A stretch of 64,000 bases of DNA from CAXXFQ01 sp963674475 (GTDB taxonomy: Bacteria > Planctomycetota > Planctomycetia > Pirellulales > Thermoguttaceae). The stretch spans positions 930,001-994,000 of the forward strand of contig CAXXFQ010000024.1 in the NCBI GenBank assembly GCA_963674475.2, written 5' to 3'. Below the pieces are notes generated by a model. The model ran no database searches. It was not told the origin of the DNA and saw only the letters and a list, made by a program, of their open reading frames with translations. This document shows positions 46,933 through 56,948 of the stretch, piece by piece; within the stretch, counting starts at the first letter, position 1; each line of letters opens with the position of its first letter. The translations under genes were made by a program, and so were the position numbers.

Positions 46933-48981
46933 ATGAGCACAGAACAACAACTCAATAGTAATCTGATCGAGCAGACCAAACAGCAGATCCGCATGTTGGT
47001 CAACGAAATTGCCCAACTGTCCAAGTCGGATATTGCCCCCGAGGAATTCTATACCGAATTTCTCACGAAGGTGGTTTCGGCGCTGGCGGCCGTTGGCGGT
47101 GTGGTTTGGACGCTCGAAGAACAAGGCCGCTTGGCCCTGCAATACCAGATCAATCTCCAACAAACCGGCCTGCATGGCAACGAAGAAGCCCAGCAGCAAC
47201 ACAGCCGTCTGTTGCGGCAGGTGCTCACCTCGGGCGAACCGGTACTGATCCCGCCTCACAGCGGCACGGCCGAAGGAGACGATCAAACGGCCAACCCGAC
47301 CGATTTCCTTTTGGTCATGGGCCCGGTCAAAACCGACCTGGAAACGGTCGGACTGATCGAGATTTTCCAACGCCCCGATTCGGGTCTCAATACGCAAAAA
47401 GGGTACCTCCGCTTCCTCGGCCAGATGTGTGACCTGGCGGCCGACTTCATGAAGAGTCGCCAGCTGCGTCACTTCTCCGATCGGCAGGTGATGTGGAGCC
47501 GGTTGGAAGATTTCACGCGAACCATCCACGGCAGTCTCGACCCTCGCCTGACGGCCTACACGATTGCCAACGAAGGGCGACGGTTGATCGAATGCGACCG
47601 GGTCAGCGTCGCGCTTGCCCACGGGAAAAAATGCCGCATCGAAGCGGTCAGCGGCCAAGACACGTTTGACAAACGGTCCAACACGGTCCGACTCTTGGGT
47701 GAGTTGGCCACCCGTGTCGTCGAAGTGAACGAACCGGTCTGGTACACCGGCGACACGTCAAGTTTCGCGCCGCAGATCGAAGACGCGATCCACGACTATG
47801 TTGACGAATCGCATTCCAAGAGCGTTGCCGTGTTGCCGCTTTTACGCCCCCAACCGCCGGAAGAAGAACAAGACCCGGACAATCCGCCACCCGTACAACC
47901 GCCGGTCGGCGCCTTGATCGTCGAACAAATCGAGGACAGCCGATTACCGGAGCAAATGCGACAGCGAATCGCCGTGGTCGCCGATCACAGTTCGCTGTCA
48001 ATGGCCAACGCCATGGAGCATCAAAGCCTTTTCCTGATGCCGTTGTGGCGCATGATCGGCAAGTCGAAATGGCTGATTGAAGCGAAACGGCTGCCGAAAA
48101 CGATCACGATCACCGCAGTGGTCTTGATCCTGCTGATAGGGATGTTCGTTTTTCCGTGGGATTTCGAACTGGAGTCCAACGGGACCCTCGAACCGGAGCT
48201 TCGAAGCGAGGTCTTCGCGCGCGAATCGGGCAACATCAAAAAGGTCTTGGTCCGCCACGGACAGGAAGTGGGCCAAGGGGCGTTGCTGGCCGAAATGCTC
48301 AACGTCGAGGTCGAGACCAGATATCGCGAAATCACCGGTAATTTACAGGCAACTCGCGAACGACTTCGGGCTCAACAATACCTCAACCGTAGCGGACGTG
48401 GAGGCAGCTCCCAGGAAGATCGCAACCGCTTGGGAGGTGAAATCCAGGCTTTGGAGGAAGAGATTATCAGCCTCAAAGCGCAGCAGACGCTTTACGAAGA
48501 AAAGAAAAAGGATCTGAAGATCCTCAGCCCGCGCGAAGGAAGAATCGTGACGTGGGATATCGAAAACCTGCTGGACGGTCGCCCGGTCGAGCGAGGACAG
48601 GTTCTCATGCAGGTCGCCGACACCAGCGGCCCCTGGCAATTGGAACTGCAGATGCCCGAAGATCGGATGGGCTATCTGATCAACGCCCAGCAGGAAACCG
48701 GAGAGGACTTGCCGGTAACGTTCATTCTGGCGACCGAGCCGGGCAAAGAATTCCAGGGAATCATCAAAGAAACCCATTACAGCGCGGAAGTCCGCGGCGA
48801 AGAGGGGAATACCGTTTTGATCAAAGTCGACATCAGTGACGTCGACCAAACCGAATTGCCCAACCTGATGCCCGGGGCCGAGGTCAAGGCCAAAGTCTAC
48901 TGTGGTCAGCGTTCGATCGCCTATGTCCTGTTCCACGATCTTTGGGCATTCATCCAGTCGCGAGTCCTCTTCCGTTTTTAA
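46933..48981 (+). CDS. GAF-domain protein fused to a HlyD-type membrane fusion module
   Basis: The 682-residue protein starts at the ATG at 46933. Residues about 15-175 and about 190-370 look like two GAF-like sensory domains ('LTKVVSALAAVGGVVWTLEE', 'TIANEGRRLIECDRVSVALA'). One transmembrane helix follows at about 388-408 (ITITAVVLILLIGMFVFPW), then a HlyD/biotinyl-lipoyl and coiled-coil part to the end ('RSEVFARESGNIKKVLVRHG', 'EEEIISLKAQQTLYEEKKKD'). The layout puts GAF in the cytoplasm and HlyD outside. It is the first of three clustered genes that all carry HlyD-like modules. Function unknown; sensing coupled to export is an inference. Confidence 0.85.
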   Translation: MSTEQQLNSNLIEQTKQQIRMLVNEIAQLSKSDIAPEEFYTEFLTKVVSALAAVGGVVWTLEEQGRLALQYQINLQQTGLHGNEEAQQQHSRLLRQVLTSGEPVLIPPHSGTAEGDDQTANPTDFLLVMGPVKTDLETVGLIEIFQRPDSGLNTQKGYLRFLGQMCDLAADFMKSRQLRHFSDRQVMWSRLEDFTRTIHGSLDPRLTAYTIANEGRRLIECDRVSVALAHGKKCRIEAVSGQDTFDKRSNTVRLLGELATRVVEVNEPVWYTGDTSSFAPQIEDAIHDYVDESHSKSVAVLPLLRPQPPEEEQDPDNPPPVQPPVGALIVEQIEDSRLPEQMRQRIAVVADHSSLSMANAMEHQSLFLMPLWRMIGKSKWLIEAKRLPKTITITAVVLILLIGMFVFPWDFELESNGTLEPELRSEVFARESGNIKKVLVRHGQEVGQGALLAEMLNVEVETRYREITGNLQATRERLRAQQYLNRSGRGGSSQEDRNRLGGEIQALEEEIISLKAQQTLYEEKKKDLKILSPREGRIVTWDIENLLDGRPVERGQVLMQVADTSGPWQLELQMPEDRMGYLINAQQETGEDLPVTFILATEPGKEFQGIIKETHYSAEVRGEEGNTVLIKVDISDVDQTELPNLMPGAEVKAKVYCGQRSIAYVLFHDLWAFIQSRVLFRF

Positions 48982-49083
48982 TTCTTCAATCGAACCAAAA
49001 ATCCTCTCTTGTCGACGTTTATCCTCTTTGGAAGACCAATCGACATACGAGAAAAAAAGATAACGTCCAAAAGGAAATCTATT

Positions 49084-49986
49084 ATGCGAAGCTACGGGTT
49101 CCTGGTAGCGGTAAGTATGGCGATGTTGGCAGGCAGCACGGCATGGGCCCAAAATCAGGACATTGTGGTACCAGATTGCGTGGTCGACCTTTTGGAGGAA
49201 GCTCGCGTCCCGGCCCAAGAGTCCGGCATGTTGACCGAGGTTTTGGTTCGTGAAGGCCAACAGGTCAAGACCGACGAGGTGCTCGCCAAGATCGACGATA
49301 CCCTTTCGATCCTGCAGAAACAGGTTTCGCTGGCTGAAATGTATGTCGCCGAAAAAAAAGCGGAGAACAAGATCGCAGTCGAGTATGCCCTCGCGACCAG
49401 TCAGGTCAACAAACGAACCTTTCAACGCTATCTGGATTCGAACAAACGGGTTCCCGGTTCGGTCCCCGCGGCGGAACTCGATCTGGCCCATCTGAAATAT
49501 ATCGAGGCGACGAAGCAAGTCGAAAAGGCGGAGTTCGATATCGATGTCGCCAAAAAAGAGGTCGACGTCGCCAAGGCGAACCTGGTTGCTGCCGACGAGC
49601 ATATCAAACGTCGGGAAATCATTTCCCCGTGGAACGGCGTAATCGACGAGGTGGTCCGCCATATGGGCGACTGGGTCGAGCCGGGCGATCCGATCCTGCG
49701 ACTGGTTCGGATGGACAAACTCCGTGTGAACTGCTTTCTTAATTCCAAGCAGTTCAACAAAGAAGAGGTTTACCATCGGCCGGTCACGGTCACGGTCTAC
49801 CGGGCCCGCGGCCAGAAAGAGATCTTCCGCGGTCGGGTCACCGGCGTCCTTCCCGAGGTCAAGACCGACGGGAGCTTTCCGATCTGGATCGAGGTCGACA
49901 ACCGAATGATGGGCGATTTCTGGCTCTTGAGCTACGGCATGCGAGCCGACGTCGTCATCCACATGGGCCAACCGGTACAGAATTAA
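49084..49986 (+). CDS. Secreted HlyD-family periplasmic adaptor
   Basis: The 300-residue protein starts at ATG 49084 (SD AAAGGA) with a signal peptide ending near AWA-QNQD. It has the split lipoyl-like domain ('GMLTEVLVREGQQVKTDEVL', 'REIISPWNGVIDEVVRHMGD') flanking a long coiled coil (about 75-175), then a beta-barrel ('VTVTVYRARGQKEIFRG'). This is the membrane-fusion-protein fold of type I and RND systems, but no RND pump, ABC transporter or outer membrane factor is in the cluster. It lies 102 bp after the GAF-HlyD gene and 47 bp before the M50 gene. Confidence 0.9.
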   Translation: MRSYGFLVAVSMAMLAGSTAWAQNQDIVVPDCVVDLLEEARVPAQESGMLTEVLVREGQQVKTDEVLAKIDDTLSILQKQVSLAEMYVAEKKAENKIAVEYALATSQVNKRTFQRYLDSNKRVPGSVPAAELDLAHLKYIEATKQVEKAEFDIDVAKKEVDVAKANLVAADEHIKRREIISPWNGVIDEVVRHMGDWVEPGDPILRLVRMDKLRVNCFLNSKQFNKEEVYHRPVTVTVYRARGQKEIFRGRVTGVLPEVKTDGSFPIWIEVDNRMMGDFWLLSYGMRADVVIHMGQPVQN

Positions 49987-50033
49987 TTCGCGTCATTTCC
50001 TCCTCTTCCCTATCGCATCTGAAGAAATCGTAG

Positions 50034-52268
50034 ATGGTCACCCTTCAAGACAGCCTGGTTTCCAGTTCCGCGCGGCGAATGACGATCCGTAAGCGGCCCG
50101 ATTTGACTGCCAAAAAGCAGACCTATCTCGGGCAAAGCTATTGGATCGTCAAGGAGCCGATCGGCCTGAAATATTTTCGATTCCAGGAGGAGGAATACGC
50201 GCTGCTGAACAAGCTCGACGGTCAGACGAGTCTCGACGAGCTGAAAGACTGGTTCGAGGCCAAATTCCCGCCACAGAAAATCACGCTCGAAGAACTCCAG
50301 CAGTTCATCGGGATGCTGCACCGCAGTTCGTTGGTGATCGCCGACGTGCCGGGCCAGGGGAAACAGCTTCGACAGAGGCGCGACGAACGACGTCGCAAAG
50401 AATTGATGGCCTCCTCGACCAACATTCTGGCAATCCGCTTCAAAGGGTTTGACCCCGAGCGGTTCCTGAACTGGCTTTACCCGAAGGTCCGCTGGTTCTT
50501 TTCCCTGCCGATGTTCATTTTGACTCTGATTATGATGTTCTCGGCACTGACACTGGTCACGGTCCAGTTCGATAAATTTTATGCGAAGCTGCCGAGCTTC
50601 TACTCGTTCTTCAGCCCGACCAACGCGCTGTTGTTGATGGTCGTCCTCGGGGCAACGAAGGTCTTGCACGAATTCGGACACGGGTTGACGTGTACCCATT
50701 TTGGCGGCGAGTGTCACGAAATGGGCGTCTTGATCCTCGTGTTGACTCCCTGCCTATATTGCAACGTGTCCGATTCGTGGATGATCCCGAGCAAGTGGAA
50801 ACGGGCCGCGATCGGGGCAGCCGGGATCTATGTCGAGTGCGTGTTAGCGTCGATCTGTACGTTCATCTGGTGGTTCACCCAACCGGGCACACTAAACATG
50901 GTCTGTCTGAACGTGATTTTCATCTCGTCGGTCAGCACGATTTTGTTCAACGCCAACCCGCTGTTACGCTACGACGGTTACTATGTCCTTTCGGACCTGA
51001 TGGAGATCCCGAACCTGCGTCAAAAGGCCTCGTCGATCCTCAGCCGCGAGGCCGGGCGAATCTGTCTCGGGATCGATCCGCCGGAAGATCCGTTTTTGCC
51101 GCAACGCAACAAGGCGTTTTTCGCCCTCTATACGGTCGCCGCGTCGATCTATCGTTGGGTGGTCCTTTTCTCGATTCTCTGGTTTTTGCATCAGGTGTTC
51201 AAACCGTATCGGCTCGACATCCTCGGCCACGCCGTGGTGGCCATGTCGCTGGTCGGGTTGGTCGGTATGCCGATCTACAAATTGGTTCATTTTTTCTACG
51301 TTCCCGGGAGGATGCACAAAGTGAAAAAGCCGCGACTTTACGCCACGCTCGCCGTCGTTGGGCTGATCGTCTTGGCCGTTTTGTACATCCCGTTGCCGCA
51401 TTCGGTTTTCTGCACGCTGGAAGTGCGAGCTCGTGACGCGGAAAAAATCTACATCGAGGTGCCGGGGATTCTTGACGAGGTTTATGTCAAAACCGGCGAT
51501 CGGGTCGAGGCCGGACAACCGCTTGCGCGGATTGAAAGTATCGACGTTCAGTTGGCTCTGGCGGCCCTTTCGGGAAAACGAAACCAATATCAAGTGCAGC
51601 TCGACACCGCGCTGCGGCAGCGTTATGAAAACGAAGAAGCCGCCGGCGAGGTCAGCCAACTGCGAGAATCGCTCGCGTCGGTTACCGATCAACTCAAAGA
51701 GAAACAGATCGACGAAAAGCGTCTTTTATTGAAGGCACCGGAAAACGGAATCATCATGCCGCCGCCTTGGCGTCCCCACAAACCGGGCCCCGAAGGCCAA
51801 CTGGCCGCTTGGTCGGGTACGCCGCTTCAGAAGAAAAACCGGGGCGTTCCGCTCGACGAGGGAACCGTTTTCTGTCTGGTCGGTCAGCCAGAAAAGATGG
51901 AAGCGATCCTCTACGTCGACCAGGGAGACCTTGAGTTTGTCACGAAGGGGCAAAAGGTCGAAGTAGTGCTCGACGAACTTCCGTTTGAAATTTTTGAAAG
52001 CACGATCGAAGAGATCGCACCGAGCGAGGTCAAGGTGACTCCCGAGCGGCTCTCGACCAAGGCCGGGGGGGAGCTGGCCACGGTGACCGACGAGGCGGGG
52101 GTCGAACGGCTCCAAAGCGCGGCCTATCAGGTCAAAGTCCTCATCGACGACCCCGACGATCGAATCCGAATCGGGCTGCGAGGCCGGGCCAAGATCCACT
52201 CCCGCAACCAAACACTCGGCCAGCGAATGAAGCGGGTCTTGAACCAGGTAATCAACTTCAAGTTGTAA
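50034..52268 (+). CDS. PqqD-like / M50 metalloprotease / HlyD fusion membrane protein
   Basis: The 744-residue protein begins with a PqqD-like peptide-binding fold (about 23-105, 'YFRFQEEEYALLNKLDGQTS'). A polytopic membrane part follows with the M50 (site-2-protease type) zinc motif HEFGH at 212-216 and 'NPLLRYDGYYVLSDL' with Asp314 as probable third ligand. After more helices, a HlyD/lipoyl-like and coiled-coil module runs from about 465 to the end ('IEVPGILDEVYVKTGDRVEA', 'VFCLVGQPEKMEAILYVDQG'). Similar fusions are known from cyanobacteria, planctomycetes and RiPP-like loci, often annotated as peptide zinc metalloproteases. No precursor peptide gene was identified. Confidence 0.9.
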   Translation: MVTLQDSLVSSSARRMTIRKRPDLTAKKQTYLGQSYWIVKEPIGLKYFRFQEEEYALLNKLDGQTSLDELKDWFEAKFPPQKITLEELQQFIGMLHRSSLVIADVPGQGKQLRQRRDERRRKELMASSTNILAIRFKGFDPERFLNWLYPKVRWFFSLPMFILTLIMMFSALTLVTVQFDKFYAKLPSFYSFFSPTNALLLMVVLGATKVLHEFGHGLTCTHFGGECHEMGVLILVLTPCLYCNVSDSWMIPSKWKRAAIGAAGIYVECVLASICTFIWWFTQPGTLNMVCLNVIFISSVSTILFNANPLLRYDGYYVLSDLMEIPNLRQKASSILSREAGRICLGIDPPEDPFLPQRNKAFFALYTVAASIYRWVVLFSILWFLHQVFKPYRLDILGHAVVAMSLVGLVGMPIYKLVHFFYVPGRMHKVKKPRLYATLAVVGLIVLAVLYIPLPHSVFCTLEVRARDAEKIYIEVPGILDEVYVKTGDRVEAGQPLARIESIDVQLALAALSGKRNQYQVQLDTALRQRYENEEAAGEVSQLRESLASVTDQLKEKQIDEKRLLLKAPENGIIMPPPWRPHKPGPEGQLAAWSGTPLQKKNRGVPLDEGTVFCLVGQPEKMEAILYVDQGDLEFVTKGQKVEVVLDELPFEIFESTIEEIAPSEVKVTPERLSTKAGGELATVTDEAGVERLQSAAYQVKVLIDDPDDRIRIGLRGRAKIHSRNQTLGQRMKRVLNQVINFKL

Positions 52269-52545
52269 AACCGCTCCCGGAAGTGCGGGGTTGGCGCCTT
52301 CGTGTCAAAGCAATCTCATAACGCTTTAGAACGAAAAAAGCCAGGTTTACCACACATGTCCCTTCTTGAGCAAAAAAGGCCACCACCGGGGGCCAGGGGG
52401 GATTTTCTTGCCGCTTTTCGGCTGCGCGCCTCTTTCTTCGTCGCGCTGGATTTGCTAGGCTGATAATTTTGCAACCAGTCGGTGAAAATTGCCGATTTTT
52501 CTAAAAAACAACCATATTTAGAACCCGTAATCTGAAGCGTCACCC

Positions 52546-55413
52546 ATGCCCCGATACAATCCGGCGAAAATCGAACCGAAATGGCAAACTTTCTGGGAAG
52601 AAAACCGCACCTTCGCGACACCCCGTCTTCCGAAAAAACAGAAGGCCTATGTGCTGGACATGTTCCCCTATCCCAGCGGGAACGGCCTCCATGTCGGCCA
52701 CCCCGAAGGGTACACGGCGACCGACATCGTTTGTCGCTACCGGCGGATGCAAGGGGTCGACGTCATGCACCCGATGGGCTGGGACGCCTTCGGACTGCCG
52801 GCCGAACAACATGCCAAAAAGACGGGCGTTCCGCCACGCATCACGACCGAGAAGAATATCAACACGTTCCGGCGTCAGCTCAAGATGCTCGGCTTTTCCT
52901 ACGACTGGGACCGTGAACTGGCGACCACCGACGTCGGGTTCTTCCGCTGGACCCAGTTCATCTTCCTGGTCCTGTTCGACACCTGGTTCGATAAAGAACA
53001 AAACCGCGGACGACCGATCGCCGAACTTCCGATCCCCGAAACGGTAGCGGCCGAGGGGGACGACGCGATCGAAAAGTACCGCGATTCACGGCGGCTGGCC
53101 TATCAACTCGAAGCGCCGGTCAATTGGTGCCCCGCCTTGGGTACCGTGTTGGCCAACGAAGAGGTGATCGGCGGCCTGAGCGAGCGGGGCGGACACCCGG
53201 TCAAGCGAATCCCGCTACGGCAGTGGATGTTGCGAATCACCGAATACGCCGACCGACTCGAGAAGGACCTCGACGGCCTCGATTGGTCCGAAGGAATCAA
53301 GGCGTTGCAGCGCAACTGGATCGGCCGCAGCACCGGGGCCGAGGTCGATTTCTTTATCGGCGCCGAATCGCAAAACAGCGGTCACCCGTCGGATAAAACC
53401 TTTACCAATTGGAAAGCCGGTCGAACCGAAACCGGTTTCCCCGAAACGCCGGACGACGAGGTTTTGCGGGTCTACACGACGCGACCGGACACCCTCTTCG
53501 GCGCGACCTACATGGTCATCGCGCCGGAGCACCCGTTTGTCGAGCGATTGACCCTGCCCGAAAAACTGGGCGAGGTCGAAGCGTACCGCGAACAGGCCGC
53601 GCGGAAAAGCGACCTCGACCGGACCGATCTTGCCAAGGAAAAAACGGGCGTCTTCACCGGCTCCTACGCGATCAACCCGGTCAACGGCAAGCCGGTTCCG
53701 ATCTGGGTGGCCGACTACGTCCTGATCAGCTACGGCACCGGGGCAATCATGGCCGTCCCGGCGCACGACACCCGCGACTTCGAATTCGCCCAGACGTTCG
53801 ACATCCCCGTCACCGCGGTCGTCGACCCGGGCAAAAACGCCGACGTGGATCGCGACGCGGTCCTGGCCGGAAAAGCCTGCTCGACCGAAGACGGAACGGC
53901 CGTCAACAGCGGCGAGTACGATGGTCTGTCGACCGCCGAATTCAAGGCAAAAATCGCCGAAGATCTGTCCCACGGCGGGCTCGGCGTCACGGCGGTCAAC
54001 TACAAACTGCGCGACTGGTTGTTCAGCCGTCAGCACTTCTGGGGCGAGCCGTTCCCGATCCTGCATGAACTGGACGACCAAGGGAACAAAACCGGACGAG
54101 TTCGGGCCATTTCGCCGGAAGATCTGCCGGTCGACCTGCCGGAGAACATGGAGTTCGACGCGGAGCACGCCAGCCCCGAACCGCCGCTGGATCGCGCACC
54201 GGAGGAGTGGCTCTACGTCACGATCGACGGCAAGCGATACAAGCGGGAAACCAACAGTATGCCACAATGGGCCGGTTCGTGTTGGTATTACCTGCGGTAC
54301 CTCGACCCGAAAAACGACCAGGCACTGATCGATCCGGAAATCGAAAAGGCCTGGATGCCGGTCGACCTTTACGTCGGCGGTGCCGAGCATGCCGTGTTAC
54401 ACCTGCTCTACGCCCGGTTCTGGCACAAGGTCCTCTACGACCGGGGCCACGTCACCGTGCCCGAACCGTTCCAGAAGTTGGTCAACCAGGGAATGATCCT
54501 CGGCAATATAGAATTCACCGGTTATCGCCAGGAAAACGGCGACTGGGTTTCGGCTTCGAAGGTGGCAACCAACGCCAACGGCCAGCCGTGCGACAAGGAG
54601 TCGGACGCCCCGGTCACGCCGGTCAAACTCGAAGCCGACGTAGTCGAAAAGAAGGGGGACGCGTTTATCCTGATCAAAGACCCCTCGATTACGATCGACA
54701 GCCGCGCTTACAAAATGTCCAAAAGCCGCGGTAATGTGATCAACCCGGACGAGGTGGTCGAACAATACGGAGCCGACTCGCTAAGGCTTTATGAAATGTT
54801 CATGGGCCCCCTGGAAGCGGTCAAACCGTGGAGCATGGAAGGGGTGCACGGGGTGTACAACTTCCTGAACCGGATCTGGCGGATGATCGTCGACGAACGG
54901 GCCGAGACGCTGACGCTCAACCCGACGATCGTCGATACCGAACCGACCGACGAAGCCAACCGAGTGCTGCACAAGACGATCAAAGCGGTCACCGACGACC
55001 TCGATCAGATGGCGTTCAACACGGCGATCGCCCGAATGATGGAATGTGTCAATTACTTCCTCAAACAAGAGGCCCGACCGCGACAGGCGATGGAAACGTT
55101 CGTTCTGCTGATCTCGCCCTACGCCCCGCATTTGGCCGAAGAACTATGGCGATTATTGGGCCACGACGACACGTTGGCTTACCAATCGTGGCCCGAATAC
55201 GACGAAGCGATGCTCAAGGAAGACACCGTCGAAATCCCGGTCCAGATCATGGGCAAGCTTCGCGCGAAGATCCAAGTACCCGCCGACGCCGACAAGGGCA
55301 CCCTGCTCGAAATGGCCAAAGCTCATCCGCGGATTGTCGAATTGCTGGAGGGTAAGAAGATCCTCAAGGAGATCGTTGTCCCCGGCCGAATGGTCAACTT
55401 GGTTGCGAAGTAA
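52546..55413 (+). CDS. leuS: Leucine--tRNA ligase
   Basis: The 955-residue class I aminoacyl-tRNA synthetase has the HIGH-type motif HVGH at 49-52 (PSGNGLHVGHPEG), an editing domain in the connective region (about 245-470, 'YTTRPDTLFGATYMVIAPEH'), the signature KMSKS at 723-727, the anticodon-binding helices (about 770-880) and a C-terminal domain. Length is somewhat above the usual 860 residues because of insertions around 290-300, 430-460 and 655-710. It has its own 277-bp upstream gap; nothing like a T-box was seen there. Confidence 0.97.
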   Translation: MPRYNPAKIEPKWQTFWEENRTFATPRLPKKQKAYVLDMFPYPSGNGLHVGHPEGYTATDIVCRYRRMQGVDVMHPMGWDAFGLPAEQHAKKTGVPPRITTEKNINTFRRQLKMLGFSYDWDRELATTDVGFFRWTQFIFLVLFDTWFDKEQNRGRPIAELPIPETVAAEGDDAIEKYRDSRRLAYQLEAPVNWCPALGTVLANEEVIGGLSERGGHPVKRIPLRQWMLRITEYADRLEKDLDGLDWSEGIKALQRNWIGRSTGAEVDFFIGAESQNSGHPSDKTFTNWKAGRTETGFPETPDDEVLRVYTTRPDTLFGATYMVIAPEHPFVERLTLPEKLGEVEAYREQAARKSDLDRTDLAKEKTGVFTGSYAINPVNGKPVPIWVADYVLISYGTGAIMAVPAHDTRDFEFAQTFDIPVTAVVDPGKNADVDRDAVLAGKACSTEDGTAVNSGEYDGLSTAEFKAKIAEDLSHGGLGVTAVNYKLRDWLFSRQHFWGEPFPILHELDDQGNKTGRVRAISPEDLPVDLPENMEFDAEHASPEPPLDRAPEEWLYVTIDGKRYKRETNSMPQWAGSCWYYLRYLDPKNDQALIDPEIEKAWMPVDLYVGGAEHAVLHLLYARFWHKVLYDRGHVTVPEPFQKLVNQGMILGNIEFTGYRQENGDWVSASKVATNANGQPCDKESDAPVTPVKLEADVVEKKGDAFILIKDPSITIDSRAYKMSKSRGNVINPDEVVEQYGADSLRLYEMFMGPLEAVKPWSMEGVHGVYNFLNRIWRMIVDERAETLTLNPTIVDTEPTDEANRVLHKTIKAVTDDLDQMAFNTAIARMMECVNYFLKQEARPRQAMETFVLLISPYAPHLAEELWRLLGHDDTLAYQSWPEYDEAMLKEDTVEIPVQIMGKLRAKIQVPADADKGTLLEMAKAHPRIVELLEGKKILKEIVVPGRMVNLVAK

Positions 55414-55480
55414 ACCGAAGATTTTGCAAGCGACTCGGCGGAAATGTTTTTTCTCTTCATGGAAAAGCACCGGCCACAAA

Positions 55481-55523
55481 AAAAAGGAAGAGGGGGATTT
55501 TTCTTAAGAAGGGTCCCCCCTTC
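55481..55523 (-). terminator. Terminator between convergent leuS and SDR genes
   Basis: GAAGAGGGGGA (55487-55497) pairs with TCCCCCCTTC (55514-55523). On the minus strand the stem exits into T8, a good terminator for the SDR gene. On the plus strand the following T-run is weak, so it may serve leuS only partly. Confidence 0.8.
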
Positions 55524-55561
55524 TTTCATGGAAGATTTCGATTCAACTCGGCGACGGGCCG

Positions 55562-56377
55562 TTAATCTGCCTTTTTCCCGCCGGTCTTTTTCAAGATGAT
55601 CCGGTCGCCCCATTTCGGCCAGAGCTGGGAGATGGCAAACAGCAGCCGGGCCTTCCGCGGAACGATCAGCTCCGGTTTACGACGCTCGCACGCTTTCAAG
55701 ATGGCTGCGGCGAGCCACTCGGGATCGATCGGCTTGGTTCGAACCCCCGCGCCGGGACGCAGTGCCGATTCGGGAATCCCTTCGGAATCTTCCAATTGAT
55801 AAAGCCGCTCGTCTTTGCGGGCGACCGGACCGGGGCAAACCAACAGGGTATGAAGCCCTTCCGGGCCCAGCTCCAAACGCAATTGTTGCGAGTAGGCGGC
55901 CACGGCGTGTTTGGTGACCGGATAGGCGCCGACCCAACGGGAGGCCGATTTCGCGGCCAGAGAGCCGATATTGACCACATGCCCTCGACGCGGAAGCAAG
56001 TGGGGAATCGCCGCTCGGCAGCAACGGACTGTCGCGAGAAAATTCAGCTCGAGCCAATCGCGAAAATGCTCCGGCGTCGTGTCGAGTACCCGACCACGAT
56101 CGGTACGGCCCGCGGCGTTGACCAACACGTCGAGTCGACCGAACCGGTTCATCGCCGTCTCAAAAACCCGGTCAACGTCCTCTTGGCTGGTAACGTCGGC
56201 CGTGATGCCGAGGGTCCCGGGGCCAAGCTCTTCGGTCGTTCGATGAACCGTGTCCTCTTCCAAACCGACGATCGCGACTTTCGCCCCGGCATGGACCAAA
56301 GCACGCGAGATTTGATATCCTATTCCGCTCGACCCACCGGTAACCAGCGCCACTTTTTCCTGCCAATACGACGTCAT
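55562..56377 (-). CDS. Short-chain dehydrogenase/reductase
   Basis: The 271-residue classical SDR starts at ATG 56377 (AGGATGAG upstream). It has the cofactor motif TGGSSGIG at 13-20, NAAG at 87-90, the catalytic Ser139 in NIGSL and Tyr152/Lys156 in YPVTK. The C-terminal part ends with a basic, weakly hydrophobic stretch ('LLFAISQLWPKWGDRIILKK') that may associate with membranes. Substrate and cofactor preference cannot be read; neighbours give no clear pathway. Confidence 0.92.
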   Translation of the reverse strand: MTSYWQEKVALVTGGSSGIGYQISRALVHAGAKVAIVGLEEDTVHRTTEELGPGTLGITADVTSQEDVDRVFETAMNRFGRLDVLVNAAGRTDRGRVLDTTPEHFRDWLELNFLATVRCCRAAIPHLLPRRGHVVNIGSLAAKSASRWVGAYPVTKHAVAAYSQQLRLELGPEGLHTLLVCPGPVARKDERLYQLEDSEGIPESALRPGAGVRTKPIDPEWLAAAILKACERRKPELIVPRKARLLFAISQLWPKWGDRIILKKTGGKKAD

Positions 56378-56552
56378 CAACTCATCCTAGTACGAGGGCA
56401 ATCGTGCTTCCTGACAAACCGACATGGGCCAAAAACCAGAACGACCCACGACGGCGCACGCATGGTCTCTTAGGATAGCATGGCCCGGTACCGTTGCAAA
56501 GGGCCACGCCAACTACCAATCGAGAAGGAATATTGCCATAATGACAATCAAG

Positions 56553-56948
56553 TTACGGATTGGGATCTTGCGACGCGGGGGCTGCCGGAGCCGTGCCGGC
56601 GGGACCTTTCTCGCTTCGATATTCGCTCGCCATCCGATTCTGATAATTAAACATCTGATAATATCCCGGATCGGGCGAGAAGGGGTAGGTGACCATCGAC
56701 GAATCGAAAATGGCGGTCGGGTCGTGGTAGGACGGTGCGTCTTTTTTGTACTGCCAGACGCGTTGTCCGCTAGCGGGACTGTTCGTGTAGAGCCCTTGAT
56801 CGAAGATCCAAGGTTTGGCCGCCTGGGTCGCCGCATTAGGATTTTTCTCCTCGGCTGCGACCTCCGTGGAAAAACCTTCGAAATCGGCCAGGAGAAATCC
56901 GAACGAAAAAAGACCGGACAAGACCAGGTGTTTGGAAGTTCGATGCAT
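56553..56948 (-). CDS. Small secreted protein of unknown function
   Basis: 131 residues from the ATG at 56948, which has an excellent Shine-Dalgarno (AAGGAGG). A signal peptide (MHRTSKHLVLSGLFSFGFLL) is followed by an Asn/Ala linker and a tyrosine- and proline-rich mature part ('DPTAIFDSSMVTYPFSPDPG', 'YYQMFNYQNRMASEYRSEKG') ending in a low-complexity Ala/Pro tail. I do not recognise a family. Confidence 0.65.
   Translation of the reverse strand: MHRTSKHLVLSGLFSFGFLLADFEGFSTEVAAEEKNPNAATQAAKPWIFDQGLYTNSPASGQRVWQYKKDAPSYHDPTAIFDSSMVTYPFSPDPGYYQMFNYQNRMASEYRSEKGPAGTAPAAPASQDPNP

Noticed and set aside
48343..49971. 542-codon minus-strand frame opposite the HlyD genes
   Set aside because: The plus-strand proteins have signal peptide, coiled coil and lipoyl motifs; the antisense frame does not.
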